Below, piece by piece: positions 35,959-44,245 of a stretch of DNA of 64,000 nt. The notes beneath the pieces are model-generated. The model had not been told where the DNA came from. It worked only from the letters and a program-made list of their open reading frames with translations, and searched no databases. The translations under genes and the position numbers were made by a program. This DNA comes from Algimonas arctica (lineage in GTDB: Bacteria; Pseudomonadota; Alphaproteobacteria; Caulobacterales; Maricaulaceae), in the NCBI RefSeq assembly GCF_014652695.1, contig NZ_BMZH01000003.1:98501-162500 (forward strand), written 5' to 3'. The stretch's first letter is position 1. Every line of letters starts with the position of its first letter.

Positions 35959-36012
35959 GCGTGCCGTTAGCGCGGCAGTTCATCACGGTCGAGTCACAGA
36001 TACGATATTTGT

Positions 36013-36471
36013 TTATCCGACCGAATAGCCGCGCCAGCGTTTGACAGTTTTCATCACCAGACTGCTTTGAATGCGGATGACGTGGGGCATACCGGAAATG
36101 ACGCGGCGGTGGATACGTTCAAAATCATCCGCATCTCGCGCCGCGACTTTCATCACATAATCTGCTGTGCCTGTCGTGAGGTAACATTCCAACACATCAG
36201 ACCGCGCCATCGCAGCGCGTTCAAATTCGCCTAACACCGTCTCACTCTGCCCAGACAGGGTGACTTCGACGAAGAACGTCATCGCATAGCCGAGTTTTTC
36301 GGCATTCAACCGTGCGCCATAGCCTTCGATCAATCCGCGCTCTTCGAGTAAGCGTATCCGGCGATGACACGCCGACGCGGACAGGCCCACAACGTCGCCA
36401 ATAGCCGCCGCCGATCGACGACTATCGGCTTGTAACTCTCGGAGGATTTTACGGTCTGTGACTTCGATCAT
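36013..36471 (-). CDS. Lrp/AsnC-family transcription regulator
   Basis: A 152-residue regulator with the AsnC-type winged helix at the N-terminus (DRKILRELQADSRRSAAAIG, then LSASACHRRIRLLEERGLI) and a RAM ligand-binding domain (about 65-140, with the GTADYVMKVAARDADDFE segment). It starts at the ATG at 36471, where the family N-terminus begins. Regulators of this kind bind amino acids and form octamers that wrap DNA. It is transcribed divergently from alanine dehydrogenase, a standard arrangement in which it activates ald in response to alanine, and the space between carries phased repeats. Confidence 0.94.
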   Translation of the reverse strand: MIEVTDRKILRELQADSRRSAAAIGDVVGLSASACHRRIRLLEERGLIEGYGARLNAEKLGYAMTFFVEVTLSGQSETVLGEFERAAMARSDVLECYLTTGTADYVMKVAARDADDFERIHRRVISGMPHVIRIQSSLVMKTVKRWRGYSVG

Positions 36472-36483
36472 CGATATTGTCCC

Positions 36484-36556
36484 ATAATTATGCTTATGTG
36501 TCGGATAATTACGCATCGAATTCATTTAAGGGAACCAAAATACGCAATATTTACGC
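36484..36556. promoter_or_regulatory. Phased operator-like repeats between lrp and ald
   Basis: ATAATTATGC (36484-36493), ATAATTACGC (36505-36514) and ATATTTACGC (36547-36556) are near-identical 10-base boxes in the same orientation. Their starts are 21 and 42 bases apart, i.e. whole multiples of two helical turns. This is the spacing expected for an Lrp octamer that contacts one face of wrapped DNA. The slot at 36526 carries no matching box. Confidence 0.6.
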
Positions 36557-36605
36557 GTATGGCGCGCCTAAGTCGCGGCAACCACAGCCTTTAGGAGAGA
36601 CTCTC

Positions 36606-37718
36606 ATGATTATCGGCGTCCCCAAAGAAATCAAAAATCACGAATATCGCGTCGGCCTGACACCTGAGTCGGTCGCCGAACTCATCGCTGACGGGCATGA
36701 CGTCTGGGTCGAAACTCTCGCGGGTGCGGGCATTGGCTCGCTCGACCAAGATTATCTGGACGCGGGCGCCGTGATCAAACCCGACGCCGCAACCGTTTTT
36801 GCCGGCTGCGACATGATCGTGAAAGTCAAAGAGCCGCAAGCGGTGGAGCGCGCGATGCTCCGCCCCGGTCAGATCCTTTACACATACCTGCACCTCGCAC
36901 CCGATCCGGAACAAACGCGCGAGTTGATCGACAGCGGCGCAGTCTGCATCGCCTATGAAACCGTAACCTCGGCCCAAGGCGGCCTGCCACTGCTAAAGCC
37001 GATGAGCCAAGTCGCAGGTCGGCTATCGATCCAAGCGGGCGCAAACGCCCTGCAAAAGGAAAATGGCGGACGCGGCGTGTTGCTCGGCGGCGTTCCCGGC
37101 GTGAATAGCGGCAAAGTCCTGATCATTGGCGGCGGCGACGTGGGATATAATGCGGCGTTGATGGCCGTCGGCATGCAAGCGGACGTGACAATTTTGGAGC
37201 GGTCCAACGACGTGATGGCCAAGCTGTCCTATGAATTTGGTGTCCGCGCCAATATCGAACGCTCCACCCCCGCCGTGATGGAACAACGGCTCGCCGAAGC
37301 GGATCTCGTTATCGGCGCGGTCTTGATCCCCGGCGCAGCCGCCCCGAAACTCGTGACCCGCGAGATGCTCGGCCTGATGAAAGAAGGCGCCGTCCTCGTT
37401 GATGTTGCCATCGATCAAGGCGGTTGTTTCGAGACCTCCAAGGCGACCACCCACGCTGACCCGATCTATATTGTTGACGGCATCGTGCATTATTGCGTCG
37501 CCAACATGCCCGGCGCTGTGCCGCGGACCTCGACCTATGCGCTCAACGCGGCCACGATCTATTACGCCAAACGCATCGCGCGGGACGGCTGGAAAGAAGC
37601 GATGCGCGACGACAAACATCTGCGCAATGGTTTGAACGTGTGTGAAGGAAAATTGACCATTAAAGCCGTCGCTGACGCGCAAGGTCTAGAATGGGTCGAC
37701 GCGGAAAGCGTGCTTTAA
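36606..37718 (+). CDS. ald: Alanine dehydrogenase
   Basis: A 370-residue NAD-dependent alanine dehydrogenase, the normal length. MIIGVPKEIKNHEYRVGLTP is the canonical N-terminus with the substrate-binding Arg and Lys, and the nucleotide fold contains GKVLIIGGGDVGYNAALMA. It interconverts L-alanine and pyruvate plus ammonium in the cytoplasm. AGGAGAG precedes the ATG at proper spacing, and the longer in-frame extension to 36477 can be dismissed because it runs through the operator region. Regulated most likely by the divergent Lrp-type protein. Confidence 0.97.
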   Translation: MIIGVPKEIKNHEYRVGLTPESVAELIADGHDVWVETLAGAGIGSLDQDYLDAGAVIKPDAATVFAGCDMIVKVKEPQAVERAMLRPGQILYTYLHLAPDPEQTRELIDSGAVCIAYETVTSAQGGLPLLKPMSQVAGRLSIQAGANALQKENGGRGVLLGGVPGVNSGKVLIIGGGDVGYNAALMAVGMQADVTILERSNDVMAKLSYEFGVRANIERSTPAVMEQRLAEADLVIGAVLIPGAAAPKLVTREMLGLMKEGAVLVDVAIDQGGCFETSKATTHADPIYIVDGIVHYCVANMPGAVPRTSTYALNAATIYYAKRIARDGWKEAMRDDKHLRNGLNVCEGKLTIKAVADAQGLEWVDAESVL

Positions 37719-37724
37719 ACACCA

Positions 37725-37807
37725 ATCATCCCGGACGCCGTCAGGCGATCCGGGATTTCAGGTTAACGTCCCGGCTCTGCGCTGCTTTGCGGCTTGGCCG
37801 GGATGAT
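37725..37807. repeat. Compound palindromic intergenic repeat (83 bp)
   Basis: The outer arms ATCATCCCGG (37725-37734) and CCGGGATGAT (37798-37807) are perfect inverted copies. Inside them lie two smaller hairpins, CCCGGACGCC / GGCGATCCGGG and CCCGGCTCTGC / GCGGCTTGGCCGGG. No T-run follows. The unit looks like a REP- or MITE-type element, possibly also ending ald transcription. Confidence 0.6.
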
Positions 37808-37829
37808 CGCGTAGGGTAGCGAAGACATC

Positions 37830-38888
37830 GTGCCCATTACGATCCACCTCTCTTGTGCTGTCTCCATCGACGGTTATCTCGACGATACTTCGCCGAACCG
37901 GGCGATTCTGTCATCACCGGAAGACTTGGACGCTGTGCTCGCCTTACGCGCGCAGATGGACATGATCGTTATTGGCGCGGAGACCTTGCGTCGTGACAAT
38001 CCGTCTTTGGCCACACGCGGAGTGGTTCACATCGCGGCCCGTAAAGCCGCAGGTCGAGCGCCCGATCCGGTTAAAGTGGTCGTGACACGCACAGGCGACA
38101 TTCCCTCCGACCGCGCATTTTTCCAAACCGGCACTGCCGAGGCAATTGTCCTGTCTCAGACTCCGGCGGATGTGCCCGGAACGCTGGCCCTGTTTCACGG
38201 TGACCCCATTGATGCGATAGAGGCGCTGGCACAGACTCGCGGCGCATCGGACGTATTGATCGAAGGCGGGGCGAAAATGCTGACCCTCGCCATGACGCAC
38301 GCGCGCTATCTCCGTCTCGCGGTCAGCTCGCGTGAATTGGGGAACACGGGTCACGCGCGCCTCTTTGACGATCTTGAGCCATTCATGTCCTCGCTGCACG
38401 TGACAGGCACGGAAACGCTGGGCGATACGACCGTGTTTCATATTGACCTGCTGTTATCCCGCGCGAAGCCGCTGATGGAACAGGCGCTTCGCTTGTCCGC
38501 GCAATGCCCCGCATCAAGCACCGCCTTCGCCGTTGGCGCAATCGCTTGCACAGAAAAACTAACGGCTTTGGCAACAGGATATAGTCGGGAGACCGGGCCG
38601 AATGACCATGCCGAAGAAGCCATGTTGTCAAAATTGAACACCGCGCCGCACACGGTCATCTGCACACTCGAGCCCTGCCTCACACGCGCGTCCAAGCCGA
38701 CGGGCTGCGCGCAACGGCTGATTGATGCGGGGGTTCAACGCGTCATTTATGCCGTGGCAGAGGACTCAACCTTTACCGCGCAGACCGGATTGCGCCATTT
38801 GCATGCGCATGAGGTCGAGCTGATGCATCTCACTGGCTATGAAGACTGGTTTCATACCGTGAATGGTCCGATATACGGGCCCTCATGA
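37830..38888 (+). CDS. RibD-like protein with reversed domain order (reductase then deaminase)
   Basis: A 352-residue two-domain protein. Residues 1-205 are a dihydrofolate-reductase-like RibD reductase domain (SCAVSIDGYLDD, IVIGAETLRRDNPSL, VLIEGGAKML). Residues about 215-345 are a cytidine-deaminase-like domain with H260-A-E262 (NDHAEEAML) and P-C283 ... C293, the zinc-site residues. In standard RibD the deaminase comes first. The combination suggests a riboflavin- or deazaflavin-pathway reaction on a pyrimidine, but the substrate is unknown. Start GTG. It overlaps kdsB by four bases (ATGA), so they are translationally coupled. No other rib gene is in the window. Confidence 0.8.
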   Translation: MPITIHLSCAVSIDGYLDDTSPNRAILSSPEDLDAVLALRAQMDMIVIGAETLRRDNPSLATRGVVHIAARKAAGRAPDPVKVVVTRTGDIPSDRAFFQTGTAEAIVLSQTPADVPGTLALFHGDPIDAIEALAQTRGASDVLIEGGAKMLTLAMTHARYLRLAVSSRELGNTGHARLFDDLEPFMSSLHVTGTETLGDTTVFHIDLLLSRAKPLMEQALRLSAQCPASSTAFAVGAIACTEKLTALATGYSRETGPNDHAEEAMLSKLNTAPHTVICTLEPCLTRASKPTGCAQRLIDAGVQRVIYAVAEDSTFTAQTGLRHLHAHEVELMHLTGYEDWFHTVNGPIYGPS

Positions 38889-39667
38889 AATCTCTGATCG
38901 TCATTCCTGCGCGTTACGCGTCCACCCGCTTTCCCGGCAAACCGTTGGCAGAGATTGGCGGCGTTCCCATGTTGCAACGCACATCGGATGTGGCGCGGCA
39001 GGTTGGGAATTTCGTCGTCGCGACGGATGATGCAAGGATCGAAGATTTCTGCGCCGCCCATAACCTGCCCGTTGTCATGACCGACCCGGATCTGCCAAGC
39101 GGATCGGACCGTGCGAAAGCCGCCGCGGATATGTTCGATCCTGACGCTGACATCATCGTCAATTTGCAAGGCGACGCGCCGTTTACGCCGCCGTCCTATG
39201 TGCAGGCTTGCCTTGATGCGCTCACCCGCGATCCGGACGCCGATATTGCGACGCCCGTTGTTGCGCTCAGTTGGCGCGCGCTCGACGACTTGCGCGCGGC
39301 TAAGTTAACAACACCGTTTTCCGGGACCTGCGCGATTGTTGGCGACACGGGACGCGCGCGTTGGTTTTCTAAAAACATCGTGCCTGCAATCCGCGAAGAA
39401 GCCACCTTACGCCGTGACAGCAACATATCGCCCGTCTTGCAACATGTCGGCCTCTACGCCTATCGCCGCGACGCCCTGGCCCGTTACGTCACCCTGCCGT
39501 CCTCACCCTATGAGGCGCTCGAAGGATTGGAACAGCTCCGCGCGCTCGAAAACGGCATGATCATCGCCTGCGCGCGCGTAGACAGCCACCCTATGAGCCA
39601 AGCCGGAATCGATACACCCGAGGATGTCGCGCGGGCGGAAGCGAAATTGAAAGCGCTCGGTCAATGA
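38885..39667 (+). CDS. kdsB: 3-deoxy-manno-octulosonate cytidylyltransferase
   Basis: A 260-residue nucleotidyltransferase. IPARYASTRFPGKPLAEIGG is the family N-terminus with the CTP-binding loop, followed by LPSGSDRAK and NLQGDAPFTPP in the place of the usual TGTDR and NVQGDEP motifs. It activates KDO with CTP to CMP-KDO for lipopolysaccharide assembly. The Ala in GDAP replaces the usual Glu; I take this as a lineage variant. The start overlaps the RibD-like gene by four bases and the stop overlaps the following phosphatase-family gene by four bases, so all three are coupled. Confidence 0.9.
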   Translation: MKSLIVIPARYASTRFPGKPLAEIGGVPMLQRTSDVARQVGNFVVATDDARIEDFCAAHNLPVVMTDPDLPSGSDRAKAAADMFDPDADIIVNLQGDAPFTPPSYVQACLDALTRDPDADIATPVVALSWRALDDLRAAKLTTPFSGTCAIVGDTGRARWFSKNIVPAIREEATLRRDSNISPVLQHVGLYAYRRDALARYVTLPSSPYEALEGLEQLRALENGMIIACARVDSHPMSQAGIDTPEDVARAEAKLKALGQ

Positions 39668-40251
39668 CGACCGCGAGCATGCGGCGCGTTATTATCGTGC
39701 GCCACGGAAATACGTTTGATCCCGGCGATGTCATCCGCCGCGTCGGACAGGGGACGGATATCCCCTTATCTCGGTCTGGACAGGCGCAGGCCGCCGCGCT
39801 GGGCACATATTTCGCCGACACATTCTTTGATCGGGTCATCAGCTCCCCGCTCATACGGACACGACAGACGGCCACAGCCATTGCGCCGAATATTGTCCTT
39901 GATGATCGCTTGTTAGAAATCGACTATGGTCCTGATGAAGGACGGCCAGAAGACGAAGTCGTTGCCCGTTTGGGCAAAGACGCTATCGCCCTCTGGGATA
40001 AAGATGCGGTGCCGCCGCAGGGGTGGCGGGTCGATCCGGATCAAATCACGTCTGATTGGGCCGATATGTTAGCGGGGTCCATTGGCACGACGCTGATCGT
40101 CACCAGCAACGGCATTGCCCGCTTTGCCCTAGATGTTGCCGAGCATGATGGCGCGGAGCGAAAATTGAAGACAGGGGCTTTCGGCGTGATCGAAGAGCGC
40201 GCCGACGGCTGGAACGTGAGGGAGTGGAACGTCCGTCCCCTTCCGCGCTAA
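39664..40251 (+). CDS. Histidine phosphatase superfamily protein in the KDO cluster
   Basis: A 195-residue phosphoglycerate-mutase-like protein with the phosphoacceptor block RHGNTF (Arg13, His14, Gly15) and SSPLIRTRQTA. In the second conserved block the usual catalytic His-Gly is replaced by Ser-Asn-Gly (LIVTSNGIARF). The first His would still accept phosphate; loss of the second His is known to impair but not always abolish activity in this superfamily. It is coupled to kdsB by a four-base overlap and faces kdsD. Because no KdsC (KDO-8-phosphate phosphatase of the HAD type) is visible here, it is a candidate for that step, by context only. Confidence 0.8.
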   Translation: MTTASMRRVIIVRHGNTFDPGDVIRRVGQGTDIPLSRSGQAQAAALGTYFADTFFDRVISSPLIRTRQTATAIAPNIVLDDRLLEIDYGPDEGRPEDEVVARLGKDAIALWDKDAVPPQGWRVDPDQITSDWADMLAGSIGTTLIVTSNGIARFALDVAEHDGAERKLKTGAFGVIEERADGWNVREWNVRPLPR

Positions 40252-41246
40252 GCGACGCCCTCTTTCAAGAAGTCATGAATGTGCAGCAGCCCGACGGGTG
40301 CGCCGTCCTTGACCACGAATAAGACCTGAATCAGTTTACGATTCAGAAGCCCGAGCGCATCCGCCGCCAATGTGTCCATCTCCACCGTAACCGGATCATG
40401 GGTCATGATGTCTTGCGCTGTGAGTTGCAGCAGGTCGCGGCCAATATTTCGGCGTAAATCGCCGTCCGTTACGACCCCAACCAACTGGCCCTCGCGCATG
40501 ATGCCCGCAGTGCCCACGCCACCATGCGTGATGATGGCGACAAGCTCTCGCACCGACACATCGCCCGTCGTGAGCGGCATCGCGCCCGTTGTCATAACAT
40601 CGGACACGCGTTGAAACGCGGCACCTAATTTGCCGCCGGGATGATAGGTTTTGAAATCATCGCGATCAAAGCCTCGATCCCGGAGCAGCGCGACGGCGAG
40701 CGCATCGCCCAGCGCCATCATCAAGGTCGTCGATGTCGTCGGCGCGCGCGTAACAGAACAGGCCTCATCCGCCGCTGGCAATAAGAGCAAGTGATCCGCC
40801 GCGTTGGCAAGCGAACTGAGCGCGACCGAGGTAATCGCCACCAGGGGAATATCGAACCGCGCGCAATAATTGACAATGTCTGACAACTCCCGCGTTTCCC
40901 CAGAATTCGACAAAGCCATGACCAGATCACCAGTGCCAATCATGCCGAGGTCGCCGTGGCTGGCTTCGGCAGGATGAACAAACATCGCCGGCGTTCCCGT
41001 GCTGGCCATCGTCGCGGCAATTTTGCGCGCCACATGGCCGGACTTCCCCATGCCAGAAACGACGACACGGCCCGGCGCGTTGCGAACGGCGGCCACAGTC
41101 GCAATGAGCGCCTCGCTCAAATCGGATCCTTCCGCCAAAGCACGCGCGAGCGCATCCAGCCCATCGCGTTCAATTTCCACCGTGCGTCGTGCGTCCTGCA
41201 AGGTGCTATTTGCCGGGCTGGGCTTTGTGAGGGAACGGTCTGTCAT
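40248..41246 (-). CDS. kdsD: Arabinose-5-phosphate isomerase (KpsF/GutQ family)
   Basis: A 332-residue protein with an N-terminal sugar-isomerase (SIS) domain (VVVSGMGKSGHVARKIAATM, HPAEASHGDLG, ALSNSGETRE) and two CBS repeats (about 205-325). It makes D-arabinose 5-phosphate from ribulose 5-phosphate, the first committed step to KDO. ATG at 41246 gives the family start; the frame extends further but would run into the kdsA 5' end. It is convergent with the phosphatase-family gene (four-base overlap) and divergent from kdsA with 61 bases between, so both promoters lie in a short shared region. Confidence 0.95.
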   Translation of the reverse strand: MTDRSLTKPSPANSTLQDARRTVEIERDGLDALARALAEGSDLSEALIATVAAVRNAPGRVVVSGMGKSGHVARKIAATMASTGTPAMFVHPAEASHGDLGMIGTGDLVMALSNSGETRELSDIVNYCARFDIPLVAITSVALSSLANAADHLLLLPAADEACSVTRAPTTSTTLMMALGDALAVALLRDRGFDRDDFKTYHPGGKLGAAFQRVSDVMTTGAMPLTTGDVSVRELVAIITHGGVGTAGIMREGQLVGVVTDGDLRRNIGRDLLQLTAQDIMTHDPVTVEMDTLAADALGLLNRKLIQVLFVVKDGAPVGLLHIHDFLKEGVA

Positions 41247-41307
41247 GTTTCGTGTCTTGCTGTCATAAGGGCACCGACTTAGCCCCCGCTCCAAACCGGG
41301 TAAAGCC

Positions 41308-42198
41308 ATGATGGACCAAACCATGACAACCACCAACTTTCATCACGTGACGATTGCCGCGCCTGCGGGGGATGTCACCTTTGGCAATGATTTGCCATTT
41401 TCGCTCTTTGCCGGGCCTTGTGCGATGGAAAGCCGCGATCACACGCTATTCATGGCCGAAGCGATCAAAAAAATCACCGACAAGCTCGGCATCAGCTTTG
41501 TCTATAAAACGAGCTTCGACAAAGCCAATCGCACCAGCATGAGTTCTGAACGTGGTGTCGGATTGCACGAAGCCTTGCCCGTCTTTCAAGCGGTCAAAGA
41601 CACGTTCGGCGTGCCGGTCCTGACGGATATCCACCTGCCGGACCAATGCGCAGTCGTCGGTGAGGTTGTGGATGTGTTGCAAATTCCTGCATTTCTCTGC
41701 CGCCAGACGGACCTCCTCATCGCGGCGGCGAAAACAGGCCGCGTCATCAAGATCAAAAAAGGCCAGTTCCTGTCGCCCAGTGATATGAAAAATGTCGCGC
41801 AGAAGGTTTTGGACGCGGGCAATCCGAGAGTTCTGTTGACCGAACGCGGTGCCAGCTTTGGCTACAACACGCTCGTCAGTGATTTCCGCGGCCTGCCGAC
41901 AATGGCGCGCGATACCGGTCTGCCGATTATTTTTGATGCGACCCATTCGGTCCAACAACCGGGCGGCCAAGGCGCGACCAGTGGCGGCCAACGCGAAATG
42001 GTCCCAACCCTGTCCCGCGCCGCCATCGCCGTCGGCGTCGCCGGCATCTTCGCCGAAACCCACCAAGACCCGGCCAGCGCCCCTTCAGATGGCCCCAATA
42101 TGATCCCTTTGGAATATCTAGAGACCTATCTGTCAGAGCTGCAGGATATTGACCGCATCGCCAAGAGTCGGAAGAACTTGCACTTTTTTAGTGAGTGA
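41308..42198 (+). CDS. kdsA: 2-dehydro-3-deoxyphosphooctonate aldolase (KDO-8-phosphate synthase)
   Basis: A 296-residue TIM-barrel aldolase. [34 protein letters not shown] and [16 protein letters not shown] are the substrate-binding blocks of KdsA, and the GxPC and ATHSVQ segments separate it from DAHP synthase. It condenses arabinose 5-phosphate with phosphoenolpyruvate. Several ATG codons are possible within the first six residues; the first is taken. With kdsD and kdsB it makes up three of the four KDO steps within 4 kb. Confidence 0.97.
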   Translation: MMDQTMTTTNFHHVTIAAPAGDVTFGNDLPFSLFAGPCAMESRDHTLFMAEAIKKITDKLGISFVYKTSFDKANRTSMSSERGVGLHEALPVFQAVKDTFGVPVLTDIHLPDQCAVVGEVVDVLQIPAFLCRQTDLLIAAAKTGRVIKIKKGQFLSPSDMKNVAQKVLDAGNPRVLLTERGASFGYNTLVSDFRGLPTMARDTGLPIIFDATHSVQQPGGQGATSGGQREMVPTLSRAAIAVGVAGIFAETHQDPASAPSDGPNMIPLEYLETYLSELQDIDRIAKSRKNLHFFSE

Positions 42199-42262
42199 CA
42201 GGCCAGCTTAGCGAGTGTTGCGCCCATTATGTCGCCTTTAATACGCGTGCGTCAGCGGATAT

Positions 42263-42514
42263 CTATTCCGTTGTAACGCTGGCTTTCAACAACCCGTAAA
42301 TTTCATCTTTTAGGGCGGACCGCTGTTTGCGCATGTCGACCATGTTATCATCCGACGTCGGTTCAACATTCGTTTCGGCGCGATGAACGTCTCGATTAAT
42401 ATCATGATATTTGTCTGCGAGCTTACGGAAGTGAGAATCCGACGTCTTTAGCTGATGCAATTGCTCGGCATATTCTGGAAAATCGGCGGCGAGCTCGTGG
42501 GGTGTATGGCTCAT
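42263..42514 (-). CDS. DUF465 (YdcH-type) small coiled-coil protein
   Basis: The 83 residues are charged and helical throughout, with the family phrase HFRKLADKYHDINRDVHRAE and the closing KQRSALKDEIYGLL. DUF465/YdcH proteins are short helical hairpins of unknown role found in many proteobacteria. Upstream, on the same strand, lies a strong terminator only about 40 bases before the start, so its mRNA either begins very close to the gene or passes through that structure. Confidence 0.9.
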   Translation of the reverse strand: MSHTPHELAADFPEYAEQLHQLKTSDSHFRKLADKYHDINRDVHRAETNVEPTSDDNMVDMRKQRSALKDEIYGLLKASVTTE

Positions 42515-42555
42515 AAATCACTCCTGTACGACGCTTGGGCATTGCGTCTGTTAGC

Positions 42556-42584
42556 GTCAAAAAGACCCACACCTGTGTGGGGTC
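42556..42584 (-). terminator. Intrinsic terminator or attenuator upstream of the DUF465 gene
   Basis: Read on the minus strand: GACCCCACAC and GTGTGGGTC pair around a two-base AG loop, with one bulged base, followed by TTTTTG. No annotated minus-strand gene ends here; the nearest upstream minus-strand gene is a kilobase away beyond an opposing transporter gene. Confidence 0.65.
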
Positions 42585-42690
42585 CGTTCAGTCTGCAGCG
42601 AACGCTGCGTGACATTGCAATAGAATTACCCGCATGCGGGGTCGTAAAAGTGATGGGCGTCAAATTCAGGACCGTCAGTCAATTTTGGAA
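42556..42690 (-). ncRNA. Candidate small RNA or structured leader
   Basis: Ahead of the terminator on the minus strand stand two more perfect hairpins: GCAGCG-TT-CGCTGC (42595-42608) and the 12-base palindrome CCCGCATGCGGG (42629-42640). A TTGCAA and a TTTATT 18 bases apart lie just upstream and could form a promoter. Three successive stems ending in a T-run form a typical small-RNA layout, but transcription is inferred and the 5' end is a guess. The alternative is a regulated leader of the DUF465 gene. Confidence 0.3.
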
Positions 42691-42777
42691 AATAAACGCG
42701 CTCTTCCCCCGGACTTGCAAGACTTTTCTGCGACCGTCGGCTAACCCCGTCGAATAGACACAGGCCGCCCTCCGACT

Positions 42778-43632
42778 ATGACACCCACAACCCTCGCCAT
42801 CTTACTCGGCCTCACCAGCGCGGTGAGCCTGGCCGCTGTCAACGCCGTCGTGAAGGCGGGGCGGGATATTTTGATGGCACGGGTCGTGCTGTCGGTGACC
42901 GCGGCGTTACTCACACTACCGGCAATCTTTTTTGTGCCGCTGCCGACCGCGCCAATTTGGATAGCCCTCGCGTTTAGTCTGATGGCGCATGGGGCCTATC
43001 AGTTCGGGTTGATCAATGCCTTGTCGCGAGGCGACCTGTCGCTAGTGTTTCCGGTCATGCGCGGTGGCGCGCCAATCCTTGTGGCCATCGCCGCCTTTAT
43101 CTTTCTGAACGAATCCCTGCGCCCCATTGAGTGGACGGGGCTCATCATCGCCACGCTGGGCGTGTTTGGCTTTGTCCTCAAACCGGGCAAATCGATCACC
43201 GGCATCGACGCACCAAAACCTGCACTTTTATTCGCGGGGTTTACCGCCTTTGCCATCGCGCTTTATTCCGTATTGGACGCGCGCGGCGTGCGGATGGTCG
43301 AGAGCCCGTTCACCTATATTGTGTGGTTGTTCGTTTTAGATGGCGTGCAGATGGGGATTGCCGGATCGGTCCTGCGCGGTGAGGCCTTGTGGCGCGATGC
43401 GCGCTCAATTTGGCGTTACGGCGTGATCGCGGCGCTCGGCTCGATGTTATCATTTGGCGTGCTGCTCTATGCGATGAGTTTGACCGAAGTCGCGCGGGTC
43501 AGCGCCTTGCGCGAAAGCGCGGTCGTGTTCGGCGCGCTGTTCGGTTGGTTGTTCTTAAAGGAGGGGTTCGGCGCGCGCCGCCTCGCCTTTGCCGCCATCA
43601 CCGCCAGCGGACTGGCGATGATGAATTTATAA
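42778..43632 (+). CDS. EamA/DMT-family transporter
   Basis: The 284-residue product has ten hydrophobic helices arranged as two repeated EamA halves (about 5-130 and 145-280), with the conserved glycine- and proline-containing helix ends (VMRGGAPILVAIAAFIFLNE; LRESAVVFGALFGWLFLKEG). Members export amino acids or other metabolites from the cytoplasm, or import nucleotide sugars; the substrate cannot be predicted. The stop overlaps the convergent methyltransferase gene by six bases. Confidence 0.92.
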   Translation: MTPTTLAILLGLTSAVSLAAVNAVVKAGRDILMARVVLSVTAALLTLPAIFFVPLPTAPIWIALAFSLMAHGAYQFGLINALSRGDLSLVFPVMRGGAPILVAIAAFIFLNESLRPIEWTGLIIATLGVFGFVLKPGKSITGIDAPKPALLFAGFTAFAIALYSVLDARGVRMVESPFTYIVWLFVLDGVQMGIAGSVLRGEALWRDARSIWRYGVIAALGSMLSFGVLLYAMSLTEVARVSALRESAVVFGALFGWLFLKEGFGARRLAFAAITASGLAMMNL

Positions 43633-44220
43633 TTTTCTAGAAATCGCATAGACGTGATTTTCAGGAAATTGGTCCAACTCCAAATGTAGGAGTGAAAGAC
43701 CTCTATCGTGCAACACTTCGATATTCCGGGTTATGCCCATCGAGCTATATCGAAAAGTTTGCCCCCGCCATCGATCCGTATGGTCACCGTCTCCATCACC
43801 GAAACTATGGATCAACACCCCGTTTTTTGACAACAAGCCGCACAATTTCGATAACACCTGAGCCTGATGCTCAAGTGGAAGGTGAAACAGACAATCCCAG
43901 ACGAGAATGAAATCATATGTCTCGGACGTCTTCCAATCTATAATATTGGCGTTGATAAAGAGCGTGTCGGGGTGGTTCGCGCGGGCAAGCCCTATCATTT
44001 GCGCAGACGCATCAATGCCTGTTACGATAAACCTCTGTTCTATGAGGCGCCGAACAAATCGGCCGCCGGACCCGCATCCCACATCAAGCGCTTTGCCGCC
44101 ATTTGGTACAAATGCCAAAGCCCGGTTCACTTGCGCTAAGCCATAGGTGGAATGATCGTGACGTTCATTCCACCACGAGGCTATTTCGTCATATTGCTGA
44201 CCAATGTCAGGGGCCGTCAT
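43627..44220 (-). CDS. Class I SAM-dependent methyltransferase
   Basis: A 197-residue protein with the Rossmann motif I ALDVGCGSGG (44-53), motif II VTGIDASAQM and the acidic motif around FDFILVWDCLFHLP. The sequence DEIASWWNERHDHSTYGLAQ before motif I is the cap typical of small-molecule methyltransferases. The acceptor is unknown. Third-codon positions are AT-richer than in the neighbouring argD. It is separated from argD by 25 bases on the same strand and may be cotranscribed. Confidence 0.9.
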   Translation of the reverse strand: MTAPDIGQQYDEIASWWNERHDHSTYGLAQVNRALAFVPNGGKALDVGCGSGGRFVRRLIEQRFIVTGIDASAQMIGLARANHPDTLFINANIIDWKTSETYDFILVWDCLFHLPLEHQAQVLSKLCGLLSKNGVLIHSFGDGDGDHTDRWRGQTFRYSSMGITRNIEVLHDRGLSLLHLELDQFPENHVYAISRKL

Positions 44221-44245
44221 AGTTTCGGTCTAGCCCGAAACTATC

